Positions 16,936-23,977 of a stretch of 39,194 nt of DNA are shown piece after piece. The translations under genes were made by a program, and so were the position numbers. Origin of the DNA: Streptomyces milbemycinicus. GTDB taxonomy: Bacteria > Actinomycetota > Actinomycetes > Streptomycetales > Streptomycetaceae. The notes under the pieces were generated by a model that saw only the letters and a list, made by a program, of their open reading frames with translations, was not told the origin of the DNA and did not search any database. Positions within the stretch are counted from its first letter, which is position 1; every line of letters begins with the position of its first letter. Location of the stretch: assembly GCF_002154605.1 (NCBI RefSeq), contig NZ_MUNE01000035.1, positions 1 to 39,194 on the forward strand. The letters are read 5' to 3'.

Positions 16936-17669
16936 CCGGGGCCCGTGAGACAGCCGACGCGGCGGTCCTCGACCGCACCCTCGCGGCGTACGGCGGCGCG
17001 GGCCGCTGGGCGTCCGCCGAGCGGATCGAGGCGGAGCTCTCCTGCGGCGGCCTGCTCTTCCGCTGGAAGCGCGGCAGCGCCGGGACCTTCGACCGGATGC
17101 ACATCACCGCGGAGGTGGCGAGGCAGCGGATCCGGTTCCACGGCTTCGACGGCCCGCTCGACGGGGTGCTGGAGGGCCACGAGGTGCGGCTGGAGCGGGA
17201 CGGCGCGGTCGTCGCGCGGCGCGTGGACGCCCGCGCCCCGTTCCCCGGCGGCCGCCGCCTGCTGCGCTGGGACTCGTTGGACATGATGTATTTCCTGGGC
17301 TACGCCCTGTGGAACTACCTCGCCTTTCCCGCGTTGCTGCGCCGCGAGGACATGAGCTGGCGCGCCGACGGCCCCGACGCCCTCCTGGCGCGTTTCCCCG
17401 AGCATCTGGCCACCCACTGCCCGCAGCAGCGTTTCCGGCTCGACCCGGCCACCGGACTGGTCACCGAGCACGAGTACACCGCCGAGGTCTTCGGCCGCAG
17501 TTGGGCGCACGCCTGCCATCTCACCAGCGAGTACCGGGACGCCGACGGTGTCCCGTACGCCTCCCGCCGCCGGGTGATGCCGAGGCGCCCGCGGGCCGGG
17601 GGAGCGATGCCGCGCCCGGTGCTCATCTGGGCCGACATCCACGACTACGCACTGACGAAGACTCGGTAA
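16932..17669 (+). CDS. Protein of unknown function in tailoring operon
   Basis: A 245-residue protein I cannot name. It has no clear signal peptide, and its alternating hydrophobic and charged pattern suggests a beta-rich fold. Features include LSCGGLLFRWKRG near residue 37, many Trp, Tyr and His, the segment DMMYFLGYALWNYLAFPALL around 117-136, and a C-terminal RPVLIWADIHDYAL. It resembles uncharacterised actinobacterial proteins whose layout recalls lipoprotein carrier (LolA/LprG) barrels, a weak impression only. It lies between the double SnoaL gene and the MmpL exporter, with ATGA overlap upstream and 11 bases downstream, so lipid binding or hand-over to export is possible. Confidence 0.7.
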   Translation: MTGARETADAAVLDRTLAAYGGAGRWASAERIEAELSCGGLLFRWKRGSAGTFDRMHITAEVARQRIRFHGFDGPLDGVLEGHEVRLERDGAVVARRVDARAPFPGGRRLLRWDSLDMMYFLGYALWNYLAFPALLRREDMSWRADGPDALLARFPEHLATHCPQQRFRLDPATGLVTEHEYTAEVFGRSWAHACHLTSEYRDADGVPYASRRRVMPRRPRAGGAMPRPVLIWADIHDYALTKTR

Positions 17670-17680
17670 GGAGAAAGTCC

Positions 17681-19990
17681 ATGCTCGATCGATTGGCCCG
17701 GGCCATCGTCCGGCGCCCCAGGGCGTTCCTCATCGCGGTCCTCGGCTTCATGCTGATCGCCGGCCCGTTGGGCGGGCCCGTCGTCGGCAAGCTCGTCAAC
17801 GGCGGGTTCGAGGACCCGAAGTCGGAGTCCAGCCTGGCGAAGCAGGCCCTGGACCAGCACTTCGGGGTGAAGGACTCCAATCTGGTGCTGCTGGTCCGGG
17901 CGCCCGGCTCGGTCGACTCGGACCCAGCAGCCGAGGACGGTGCCGCCCTGACCCGGCGGCTGGCGGCCGAGCCCGGAATCTCCCAGGTCGGCTCGTACTG
18001 GAGCCAGGGCAGAGACCAGCGGCTGCGCAGCGAGGACTCCCGGTATGCGATGGTCATCGGGCACATCGGCGGCGGGGAGAACGCCGCCGCGGACCGTGTC
18101 GAGGGGCTGCGCAAGGAGTTCGCCGGGCGGCAGGGGTCTTTGGACGTGAAGCTCGGCGGCAGCACCGCCATGGGCTTCGACACCGACCACACGGTCCAAA
18201 AGGATCTCCAGAGGATGGAGGCCATCGCCTTTCCGGTGCTCTTCGTCATCCTGCTGCTGGTGTTCGGCAGTCTGATCTCGGCGCTGCTGCCCCTGCTGAT
18301 GGTCCTTCCGCTGCTGCTCGGCACGTTGCTCATGCTCCGGACGATCACGCTGTTCACCGATGTGTCGGTGTTCGCGCTGAATGTGACGACCATCATCGGC
18401 CTGGGCATTGCCATCGACTACAGCCTGTTCATCGTGACCCGGTACCGGGAGGAGATCAGGGACCGTGGCGGCGATCTGACGGACAAACAGGTGCGGTCCG
18501 AGGCGATCGTGGCCGCGGTGCGCACGGCCGGGCGCACCGTGGTGTTCTCCGCCGTCACGGTGATGCTCTCCATGGCCGCCCTCGCGCTCTTCCCGCTGCT
18601 GTTCCTGCGCTCGATCGCCGTGGCGGGCATCGGCGTGATGCTGTTCGCCGCGCTGGCGGCCACCATCGTGATGCCGATGCTGCTCGCGCTGTTCGGCTCG
18701 AAAATCGACAGCCTGGATCTGCGGAAGGGCGTGCGGCGTCTGCTCGGCCGCCCGCCCCGGCCGCGAGCCGAGCTGGAGCGCGGCGTGTGGCATCGGCTGG
18801 CCACCTTTGTGATGCGCTTCGCCGCGCCGGTCGCCGTGGTCGCGACCGCGGCTCTGCTGCTCCTCGGGGCCCCGTTCCTGGGCGCCGAGTACAGCCTGCC
18901 GGACGACCGTCAGCTGCCGAAGACGGCGCAGAGCCGCCAGGTCGGGGACGTCATCCGGGAGGACTTCGTCTCCCGGGAGGCCGATGTGATCGCGATCGTG
19001 GCCACCGGGATCGGGGACCCGAAGCAGCAGTCCGCGGCGATCGGCGCGTACGCGGAGCGGATTTCGAAGCTCGACGGCGTGGAGTCGGTGGCCTCGTCCG
19101 CCGGCGTGTTCGCGCACGGTGCGCGGGTGGCGCCGCCCGGCCCCGCCACCGCTTCGCTGGCCGCGAAGTCCGCCACCTATCTGCGGGTCTCCCCGGACGT
19201 CGAGCCGTTCTCCGCCGCCGGTGAGCGGCTGGTCCATGACATCCGTGGCGCCGACTCCCCCTGGCCGGTGAGGGTGGCGGGCGGCGGCCCCGCACTGGTC
19301 GACACCTTGGACGCGCTCGGTGACCGGATGCCCATGGTGCTGGGCTTCATGATGCTGTCCACGTTTGTGCTGCTCTTCTTGTTCACCGGCAGTCTGTTGT
19401 TGCCGCTCAAGGCACTGGTCCTGAACGCATTGAGTCTGAGTGCGACCTTCGGCGCCGTGGTGTGGATCTTCCAGGAGGGACACCTGGCGGGGGCGCTGGA
19501 CGCCACGGTCACCGGGTCCTTGATCGCTCTCACCCCCATCCTGATGTTCTGTCTGATGTTCGGCCTCTCGATGGACTACGAGGTGTTCATGCTCTCCCGG
19601 ATCAAGGAGGAGTACGAGCGCACCGGGGACAACACCGCCGCGGTGGCCCGCGGCCTGGAGCTGACCGGCCGGCTGGTGACGGCGGCGGCGCTGCTGCTGG
19701 GCATGGTGATGGTCGTAAGCCTGTTCACCGCACAGATCACCTTCCAGAAGATGCTCGGCCTCGGTCTGACGGTCGCCCTCGTGGTGGACACCCTGGTCGT
19801 CCGCGGCCTGCTGCTGCCCGCCTTTATGCGGCTCGCGGGCTCGGCCAACTGGTGGGCCCCGGGCCCCCTGCGCCGGGTGCACCGGAGGTTCGGGCTCAGC
19901 GAGGCGCCGAAGAGGACGGGCCAGGGCCACCCGGCGAAGGCTCCCTCGGCGGCAAAGGAGCCCGATGTGCCGGCGACCGCCGGTTCCTGA
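17681..19990 (+). CDS. MmpL-type RND transporter
   Basis: A 769-residue transporter of the MMPL family. One hydrophobic segment at the N-terminus is followed by a periplasmic domain, then two five-to-six segment bundles separated by a second periplasmic domain (about residues 410-540). Proton-relay motifs are visible as GLGIAIDYSLFIVTRYREE in the first bundle and GLSMDYEVFMLSRIKEE in the second, each with the Asp-Tyr pair. MmpL proteins export long-chain lipids and lipid-like polyketides, so the product probably has a hydrophobic chain. AAGGAG precedes ATG 17681. It is the last gene of the operon and is followed by a perfect 17-bp hairpin. Confidence 0.93.
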   Translation: MLDRLARAIVRRPRAFLIAVLGFMLIAGPLGGPVVGKLVNGGFEDPKSESSLAKQALDQHFGVKDSNLVLLVRAPGSVDSDPAAEDGAALTRRLAAEPGISQVGSYWSQGRDQRLRSEDSRYAMVIGHIGGGENAAADRVEGLRKEFAGRQGSLDVKLGGSTAMGFDTDHTVQKDLQRMEAIAFPVLFVILLLVFGSLISALLPLLMVLPLLLGTLLMLRTITLFTDVSVFALNVTTIIGLGIAIDYSLFIVTRYREEIRDRGGDLTDKQVRSEAIVAAVRTAGRTVVFSAVTVMLSMAALALFPLLFLRSIAVAGIGVMLFAALAATIVMPMLLALFGSKIDSLDLRKGVRRLLGRPPRPRAELERGVWHRLATFVMRFAAPVAVVATAALLLLGAPFLGAEYSLPDDRQLPKTAQSRQVGDVIREDFVSREADVIAIVATGIGDPKQQSAAIGAYAERISKLDGVESVASSAGVFAHGARVAPPGPATASLAAKSATYLRVSPDVEPFSAAGERLVHDIRGADSPWPVRVAGGGPALVDTLDALGDRMPMVLGFMMLSTFVLLFLFTGSLLLPLKALVLNALSLSATFGAVVWIFQEGHLAGALDATVTGSLIALTPILMFCLMFGLSMDYEVFMLSRIKEEYERTGDNTAAVARGLELTGRLVTAAALLLGMVMVVSLFTAQITFQKMLGLGLTVALVVDTLVVRGLLLPAFMRLAGSANWWAPGPLRRVHRRFGLSEAPKRTGQGHPAKAPSAAKEPDVPATAGS

Positions 19991-19996
19991 CACACA

Positions 19997-20034
19997 GCCG
20001 GGCCGGGCATGACGTCGGTCATGCCCGGCCCGGC
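19997..20034. terminator. Strong hairpin terminator after the tailoring operon
   Basis: Perfect 17-bp arms at 19997-20013 and 20018-20034 with loop GTCG, starting seven bases after the MmpL stop. The convergent small membrane gene ends at 20079, so it may serve both strands. Confidence 0.88.
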
Positions 20035-20078
20035 CGGCTTGTATCACGCCTCAGCTTTGCCTCACGCCTGCCCGAGCC

Positions 20079-20513
20079 TCACAGCCGCGCCGCCCGCTTG
20101 GGTGTCTCGTCCGTCTCCGCACCGGCGGCCAGGGCGGCAGGAGCCCGGCGGGCCTCCCGGATCAGCAGCACGGCCGGGACCAGCCCCAGCAGCAGCGGGG
20201 TCGGCTCCAGGATGGCCGCGCCCACCACGCTCCACGCGGCCAGTCCCCAGCCGATGGACTGCGGCACCACGACACCGAGCCGGGCCAGATGACAGACCAG
20301 GACGCCGAGCAGCAGCAGCGGTACAGCGAAGCTGGCGAGCACGATCCAGAACGCGCCGTTGGCCCCGCTGGGGTGAGCGAACTGCTCACGCGGCAGCCCC
20401 CACAGGTCCCCGCGGAACCAGTCGTCCATGTGCCCCGTGTTCTGCGCCCCCATTCCCACCAGGTGCCCGATGCCCAGAACGACCAAGCTTCGTCCCGCCC
20501 AGAGCGTCCTCAT
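20079..20513 (-). CDS. Small four-helix membrane protein of unknown function
   Basis: A 144-residue protein with about four hydrophobic segments (near residues 5-22, 52-75, 80-103 and 105-125) and a charged C-terminal tail. A segment reading MDDWFRGDLWGLP follows the first helix. It resembles small uncharacterised Streptomyces membrane proteins (possibly the DUF6463 group), often found next to a TetR gene. Here it is divergent from such a regulator with a palindrome between them, so it is probably the regulator's main target. Whether it helps resistance or export of the cluster product is unknown. ATG 20513 was preferred to the longer Arg/Pro-rich frame that would cross the regulatory region. 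Confidence 0.75.
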   Translation of the reverse strand: MRTLWAGRSLVVLGIGHLVGMGAQNTGHMDDWFRGDLWGLPREQFAHPSGANGAFWIVLASFAVPLLLLGVLVCHLARLGVVVPQSIGWGLAAWSVVGAAILEPTPLLLGLVPAVLLIREARRAPAALAAGAETDETPKRAARL

Positions 20514-20525
20514 GGCGGCCCCTTT

Positions 20526-20542
20526 CGAAACTCTTAGTTTCG
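20526..20542. promoter_or_regulatory. Palindromic operator between TetR gene and membrane gene
   Basis: CGAAACT-CTT-AGTTTCG is a perfect 7-3-7 inverted repeat in the 56-base divergent gap. The GAAAC/GTTTC pattern and location are typical of TetR-family operators. Binding would cover both promoters, implying autoregulation. Confidence 0.65.
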
Positions 20543-20569
20543 GAACTGTCGGTACCATAACATGAGCCC

Positions 20570-21193
20570 ATGGGAAGACCGAGGGATACCCGGGTGGACG
20601 AAGCGATCCTGGCCGCGACCCGCGAACTGCTGGCGCGCCATGGATACGCCGGTCTGACGGTGGACGCGGTCGCCGAGCACGCCGGCATCGGGAAGGCGGC
20701 CATCTACCGCCGCTACGCCACCAAACAAGAGATGGTGTTCGCCGCCGCCGTGCACCGTTCCGACCTGGCGCCGCCACCCGACACGGGCAGCCTCCGGAGC
20801 GACCTCACCTGTCTGGTCGAGGACATCGTCGCCACGCTCGGCAACCCGGCGGCCTCCTCGGCCGTCCTCGGCCTGCTCGCCGATCTCGGGGCCCCCTCCG
20901 CTCTCGCCGACCGCTTCCACGCGAGCTTTGTCACCAGCCAGCGGGCGGTCGTCGCCGAGCTGATGGACCGGGCGGTGGCCCGCGGCGAACTCGGCGCGCC
21001 CCCGGACGTCGACCTCGTCCACGCGCTGCTCGCCGGCCCGGTCTTCGCCACGCTCTATCTGCAGCGCCGCCGTCCGGACGGTCTGGCCGAGCGGCTGGGC
21101 CGTATGGTCGCCGAAACGCTTCGCCTCGAGGATCGGGCAGCCGGCCATGGCGGGCATGCCACCGGAAGCGCTGCCGAGAGCGCCACCGCCTGA
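20570..21193 (+). CDS. TetR/AcrR family transcriptional regulator
   Basis: A 207-residue regulator. Residues 9-55 form the N-terminal helix-turn-helix (LTVDAVAEHAGIGKAAIYRR, then YATKQEMV). The remainder is a helical ligand-binding domain of the TetR_C type. ATG 20570 is chosen because MGRPRDTRVDEAILAATREL is the usual opening of such proteins; another ATG at 20562 is out of frame. It probably represses the divergent membrane gene and itself through the palindrome at 20526-20542. Its ligand may be the cluster product. The AcpS operon begins downstream under a different promoter. Confidence 0.88.
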   Translation: MGRPRDTRVDEAILAATRELLARHGYAGLTVDAVAEHAGIGKAAIYRRYATKQEMVFAAAVHRSDLAPPPDTGSLRSDLTCLVEDIVATLGNPAASSAVLGLLADLGAPSALADRFHASFVTSQRAVVAELMDRAVARGELGAPPDVDLVHALLAGPVFATLYLQRRRPDGLAERLGRMVAETLRLEDRAAGHGGHATGSAAESATA

Positions 21194-21235
21194 GCGGCCC
21201 CGCGCCTCATCCGCAGATCTTCTCCCCCGTCGCGG

Positions 21236-21265
21236 TGTATCCGCCGCGCCCGCCCGCGGATCTGT
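21236..21265 (+). promoter_or_regulatory. Cluster-specific promoter, AcpS/ketosynthase operon
   Basis: TGTATCCG (21236-21243), 14 bases, GGATCTGT (21258-21265). Same sequence and spacing as the other copies. It lies in the 126-base gap after the TetR gene, 54 bases before the AcpS GTG. Confidence 0.72.
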
Positions 21266-21319
21266 GGAGGTGGAAGGCGGCACACGGCCGCCACGGCCTG
21301 CGGAGGGGGAGCGGGATTC

Positions 21320-21796
21320 GTGGAGGAACACAGGACGCCAGAGGCCCCGCGGCGGCGCGTCGCTGTCGGCGTCGATCTGGTCGAGGTCGCCCGCGTCCGG
21401 TCGCTGCTGGAGGACAATCCCGCGGCCGAGACCGAGCTCTTCACCACCAGGGAGATCCGCTACTGCGCGGGCAAGCGCAATCGGTACGCCCACCTTGCGG
21501 CCAGGTTCGCCGCCAAAGAGGCCGCGTTCAAGGCGCTGGGCACCGGCCTCGGCCCGGGTATGCGGTGGACCGACGTCGAGGTGGTCAACGAGCCCCTGGG
21601 CCGGCCCAGGCTGCGGCTGCACGGCACCGCCGCGCAGGCGGCCGGGGCGCCCGGCAGCTGGTCGGCTGAGATCTCCCTGACCCACACCGATGACTACGCG
21701 ATGGCGCAGGCGATTCTCCTGCTCCCGCCGGCCGCCGACGAACCGGCCATGCGCCGGACGGCCACTGACGAAGGATCACCATGCGCTTCCATCTGA
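21320..21796 (+). CDS. acpS: Holo-ACP synthase, AcpS-type 4'-phosphopantetheinyl transferase
   Basis: A 158-residue enzyme that attaches the phosphopantetheine arm of CoA to a carrier-protein Ser. GVDLVEVARV carries the Mg-binding Asp, and FAAKEAAFKALGTGLG carries the second metal ligand Glu and the CoA-binding Lys. WSAEISLTHTDDYAMA is the conserved C-terminal strand. The protein exceeds the usual ~120 residues because of ~12 N-terminal and ~24 C-terminal residues. It opens the PKS operon, so it probably serves the unusual ACP at 28722. GTG 21320 is preceded by GGAGGGGGAG; the 3' end overlaps the next gene by 16 bases. Confidence 0.88.
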   Translation: MEEHRTPEAPRRRVAVGVDLVEVARVRSLLEDNPAAETELFTTREIRYCAGKRNRYAHLAARFAAKEAAFKALGTGLGPGMRWTDVEVVNEPLGRPRLRLHGTAAQAAGAPGSWSAEISLTHTDDYAMAQAILLLPPAADEPAMRRTATDEGSPCASI

Positions 21797-22260
21797 TCGA
21801 CCGCATCGACGCCCTCGATCCCCATCGCTCGGTCACCGCCCGCAAGCTGACCTCTCGCCAGGAGGAGTTCTGGCGCGACGAGGGGCGTGGCCCGGAGATG
21901 CCGGCCCCGCTGGTCCTGGAGGCCCTGTGCCAGGCGGGCACCTGGCTGATCATGGGATCCACCGGGCTGCGCCGCCGGGCCGCGCTGCTGTCCGCCGACT
22001 CCGTCTCCTTCCAGGGGGCGGTGCGCCCCGGAGACGTCCTGGTCATGTCCGGCCGGGTGGAGTCGTTCGGGGAGGACACCGCCGTGCTCAGCGGCACGGT
22101 CACGGTCGGCGACCGCACCGTGCTGAGCGCCGACGCCATCATGTGCGCCCTCATCCCCACCGAAGACCTTGAGGATCCGCAGGACGTACGGCGGATGTAC
22201 GACCGGCTGACGCGCGGCGCCACGATCACCGGCGGCGCGCTCAAGGAGGCCGTCGCATGA
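21781..22260 (+). CDS. FabZ-like hotdog dehydratase homologue, catalytic His replaced
   Basis: A 159-residue single-hotdog protein. Aligned with the FabZ active site (GHFPGNPIFPGVLILEA), the segment RDEGRGPEMPAPLVLEALCQ keeps the catalytic Glu but has Asp where the catalytic His should be. LSADSVSFQGAVRPGDVL is the conserved strand after the central helix. Alone it may not dehydrate 3-hydroxyacyl-ACP. A second hotdog protein at 23561 keeps the His but has Asp for Glu, so the two could form a mixed-site heterodimer as in mycobacterial HadAB. It overlaps AcpS by 16 bases and the KS gene by ATGA. Confidence 0.8.
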   Translation: MRFHLIDRIDALDPHRSVTARKLTSRQEEFWRDEGRGPEMPAPLVLEALCQAGTWLIMGSTGLRRRAALLSADSVSFQGAVRPGDVLVMSGRVESFGEDTAVLSGTVTVGDRTVLSADAIMCALIPTEDLEDPQDVRRMYDRLTRGATITGGALKEAVA

Positions 22261-23564
22261 GGCGCGTGGCGATCACCGGCATCGGCGCGGTCACCCCCGT
22301 CGGCCTGGACGCGACCGCCACCTGGTCCGCCCTCGCCGCCGGACGCAGCGGCGTGAGCCGCCTGGAGACCTTCGACGCGAGCAGCTTCCCGGTCCGGATC
22401 GCCGGTCAGGTCAAGGGGTTTGTGCCGGAGCGGGCGGTGCCCGACCCGCGCGAGCGCAGGCATCTGTCCCGGGCCGCCCTGTTCGCGCTCGCCGCGACCC
22501 GCGAGGCGCTGTGCGACGCGGGAGACGGCTGGCAGGACACCGACCCCTACCGGCGCGGCGCGGCCGTCGGCGGCACGGTGGGCCGTCCCGAGCTCCAGGA
22601 ACTGGTGGACATGTCCCATCTGCTGGAGTCCACCGGACAGCGGGAGTTCTACCGCCAGGCGCCCGGCGACGTCCTGCTCCGCGATCAGAACGTGGGCGCG
22701 GTGGCCGTCGCCCGCGCCGGCGGCTGCCAGGGGCCGCTGATCAGCGTGAGCACCGCGTGCGCCGGGTCGGCCCACGCCATCGGCGAGGCCTTCCGCCGGA
22801 TCCAGGAAGGCGAGTGCCGGATGATGCTCGCCGGCGGCTTCGACGCGCTGACCACCTGGATGGACGTGGTGGGTTTCTCCCTCCTGGGCGCCGTGACCGA
22901 CCGCTGGAACCATGACCCTCGGCGGGCCTCCCGCCCCTTCGACGCCCAGCGCTCCGGCTTCGTCCTGGGCGAGGGCGCGGTCATCGCCGTCCTGGAGGAC
23001 TGGGAGAGCGCCCGGGCGCGCGGTGCCCGGATCCACGCCGAACTCCTCGGCTACGGCTCCACGCTCAACGCCTACCGCATCACCGACTCCCCGCCCGACG
23101 GCGGCGGGGCCATCGGCGCCATGCAGGACGCGCTCACCGAATCGCGCCTCGACCCGTCCGCCGTCGACTATGTGGCCGCCCACGGTACGGGCACACCGGG
23201 GAACGACATCAGCGAGACCACCGCCATCAAGAAGGTGTTCGGCTCGCACGCCCGGGAGCTGTCGGTCAGCTCGCCCAAGTCCATGACCGGACACCTCACC
23301 TCCGCCGCGGCCGGGGTGAACCTCATCGCCGCGCTCGGCGCGCTGCGCGAGGGCGTGGTGCCGCCCACGGTCAACCTCGACCACCCCGACCCCAAGCTCG
23401 ACCTCGACTATGTGCCGAACGTGGCGCGCCGCCGCCCGGTGCGGGCCGCACTGGTGAACGCCTTCGCCTTCGGCGGCACCAACGCCTCCTTCGCCCTCGG
23501 CCCCGGCGACGCGCGGCCCCACGACGGCACACGGTCCGAACAGGAAGGCAGGACAGCCGCATGA
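22257..23564 (+). CDS. Beta-ketoacyl-ACP synthase II, KS-alpha type (active)
   Basis: A 435-residue FabF-like condensing enzyme. STACAGSAHAIG has nucleophile Cys168, AAHGTGTPGND has His309, and SMTGHLTSAAAG has His346, so the Cys-His-His triad is complete. FAFGGTNAS ends the domain. It extends acyl-ACP chains by decarboxylative condensation with malonyl-ACP. The KS-like protein two genes down (23974) keeps two His but lacks Cys and is the likely partner, with the hotdog protein in between. The start overlaps the previous stop by ATGA, and a 25-residue polar tail follows the domain. Confidence 0.92.
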   Translation: MRRVAITGIGAVTPVGLDATATWSALAAGRSGVSRLETFDASSFPVRIAGQVKGFVPERAVPDPRERRHLSRAALFALAATREALCDAGDGWQDTDPYRRGAAVGGTVGRPELQELVDMSHLLESTGQREFYRQAPGDVLLRDQNVGAVAVARAGGCQGPLISVSTACAGSAHAIGEAFRRIQEGECRMMLAGGFDALTTWMDVVGFSLLGAVTDRWNHDPRRASRPFDAQRSGFVLGEGAVIAVLEDWESARARGARIHAELLGYGSTLNAYRITDSPPDGGGAIGAMQDALTESRLDPSAVDYVAAHGTGTPGNDISETTAIKKVFGSHARELSVSSPKSMTGHLTSAAAGVNLIAALGALREGVVPPTVNLDHPDPKLDLDYVPNVARRRPVRAALVNAFAFGGTNASFALGPGDARPHDGTRSEQEGRTAA

Positions 23565-23977
23565 CCGCGCTCGACGAGATCGTCGAGGTGTTCCCGGGGC
23601 TGCGGGCCACGGCTTTCACCAACGTCCCGCACACCCTCCCGGTCCTCGATACCCACTTCCCACGGTTCCCCGTGCTGCCCGGAGTGCTGATCCTCGACAC
23701 GCTCGCCCAGGTCGCCGCCGTGGCGCTCGGGGCGGCCGGCGAGGGTCCGGGGCGATGGGGGCTCGCGGAGGCGCGGCGGATCCGCTTCCGCTACTACGTC
23801 ACCCCCGGCGACCGGATGGAGACCACCGTGGACATCGCCGAGGTCACCGGGGACACCGCGCTGTGCACCGGCACCGTGCGGGTGGACGGCCGCTCCGTCA
23901 CCACCGTGCGCGTTCTGCGTATGGCCCGCCGCGCCCCGCAGGACGCCCCGGCCGCGAGCGAGGGGACACCGGCGTGA
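23561..23977 (+). CDS. FabZ/FabA-like hotdog dehydratase homologue with catalytic His
   Basis: A 138-residue hotdog protein. DTHFPRFPVLPGVLILDTLA is the active-site segment: the catalytic His is present, while the Glu of FabZ is replaced by Asp, the residue used in FabA. RIRFRYYVTPGDRME is the following conserved strand. It is probably the working half of 3-hydroxyacyl-ACP dehydration, alone or with the protein at 21781, which keeps Glu but lacks His. It overlaps both neighbours by four bases (ATGA, GTGA), so its ratio to the two KS proteins is probably fixed by coupling. Confidence 0.85.
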   Translation: MTALDEIVEVFPGLRATAFTNVPHTLPVLDTHFPRFPVLPGVLILDTLAQVAAVALGAAGEGPGRWGLAEARRIRFRYYVTPGDRMETTVDIAEVTGDTALCTGTVRVDGRSVTTVRVLRMARRAPQDAPAASEGTPA

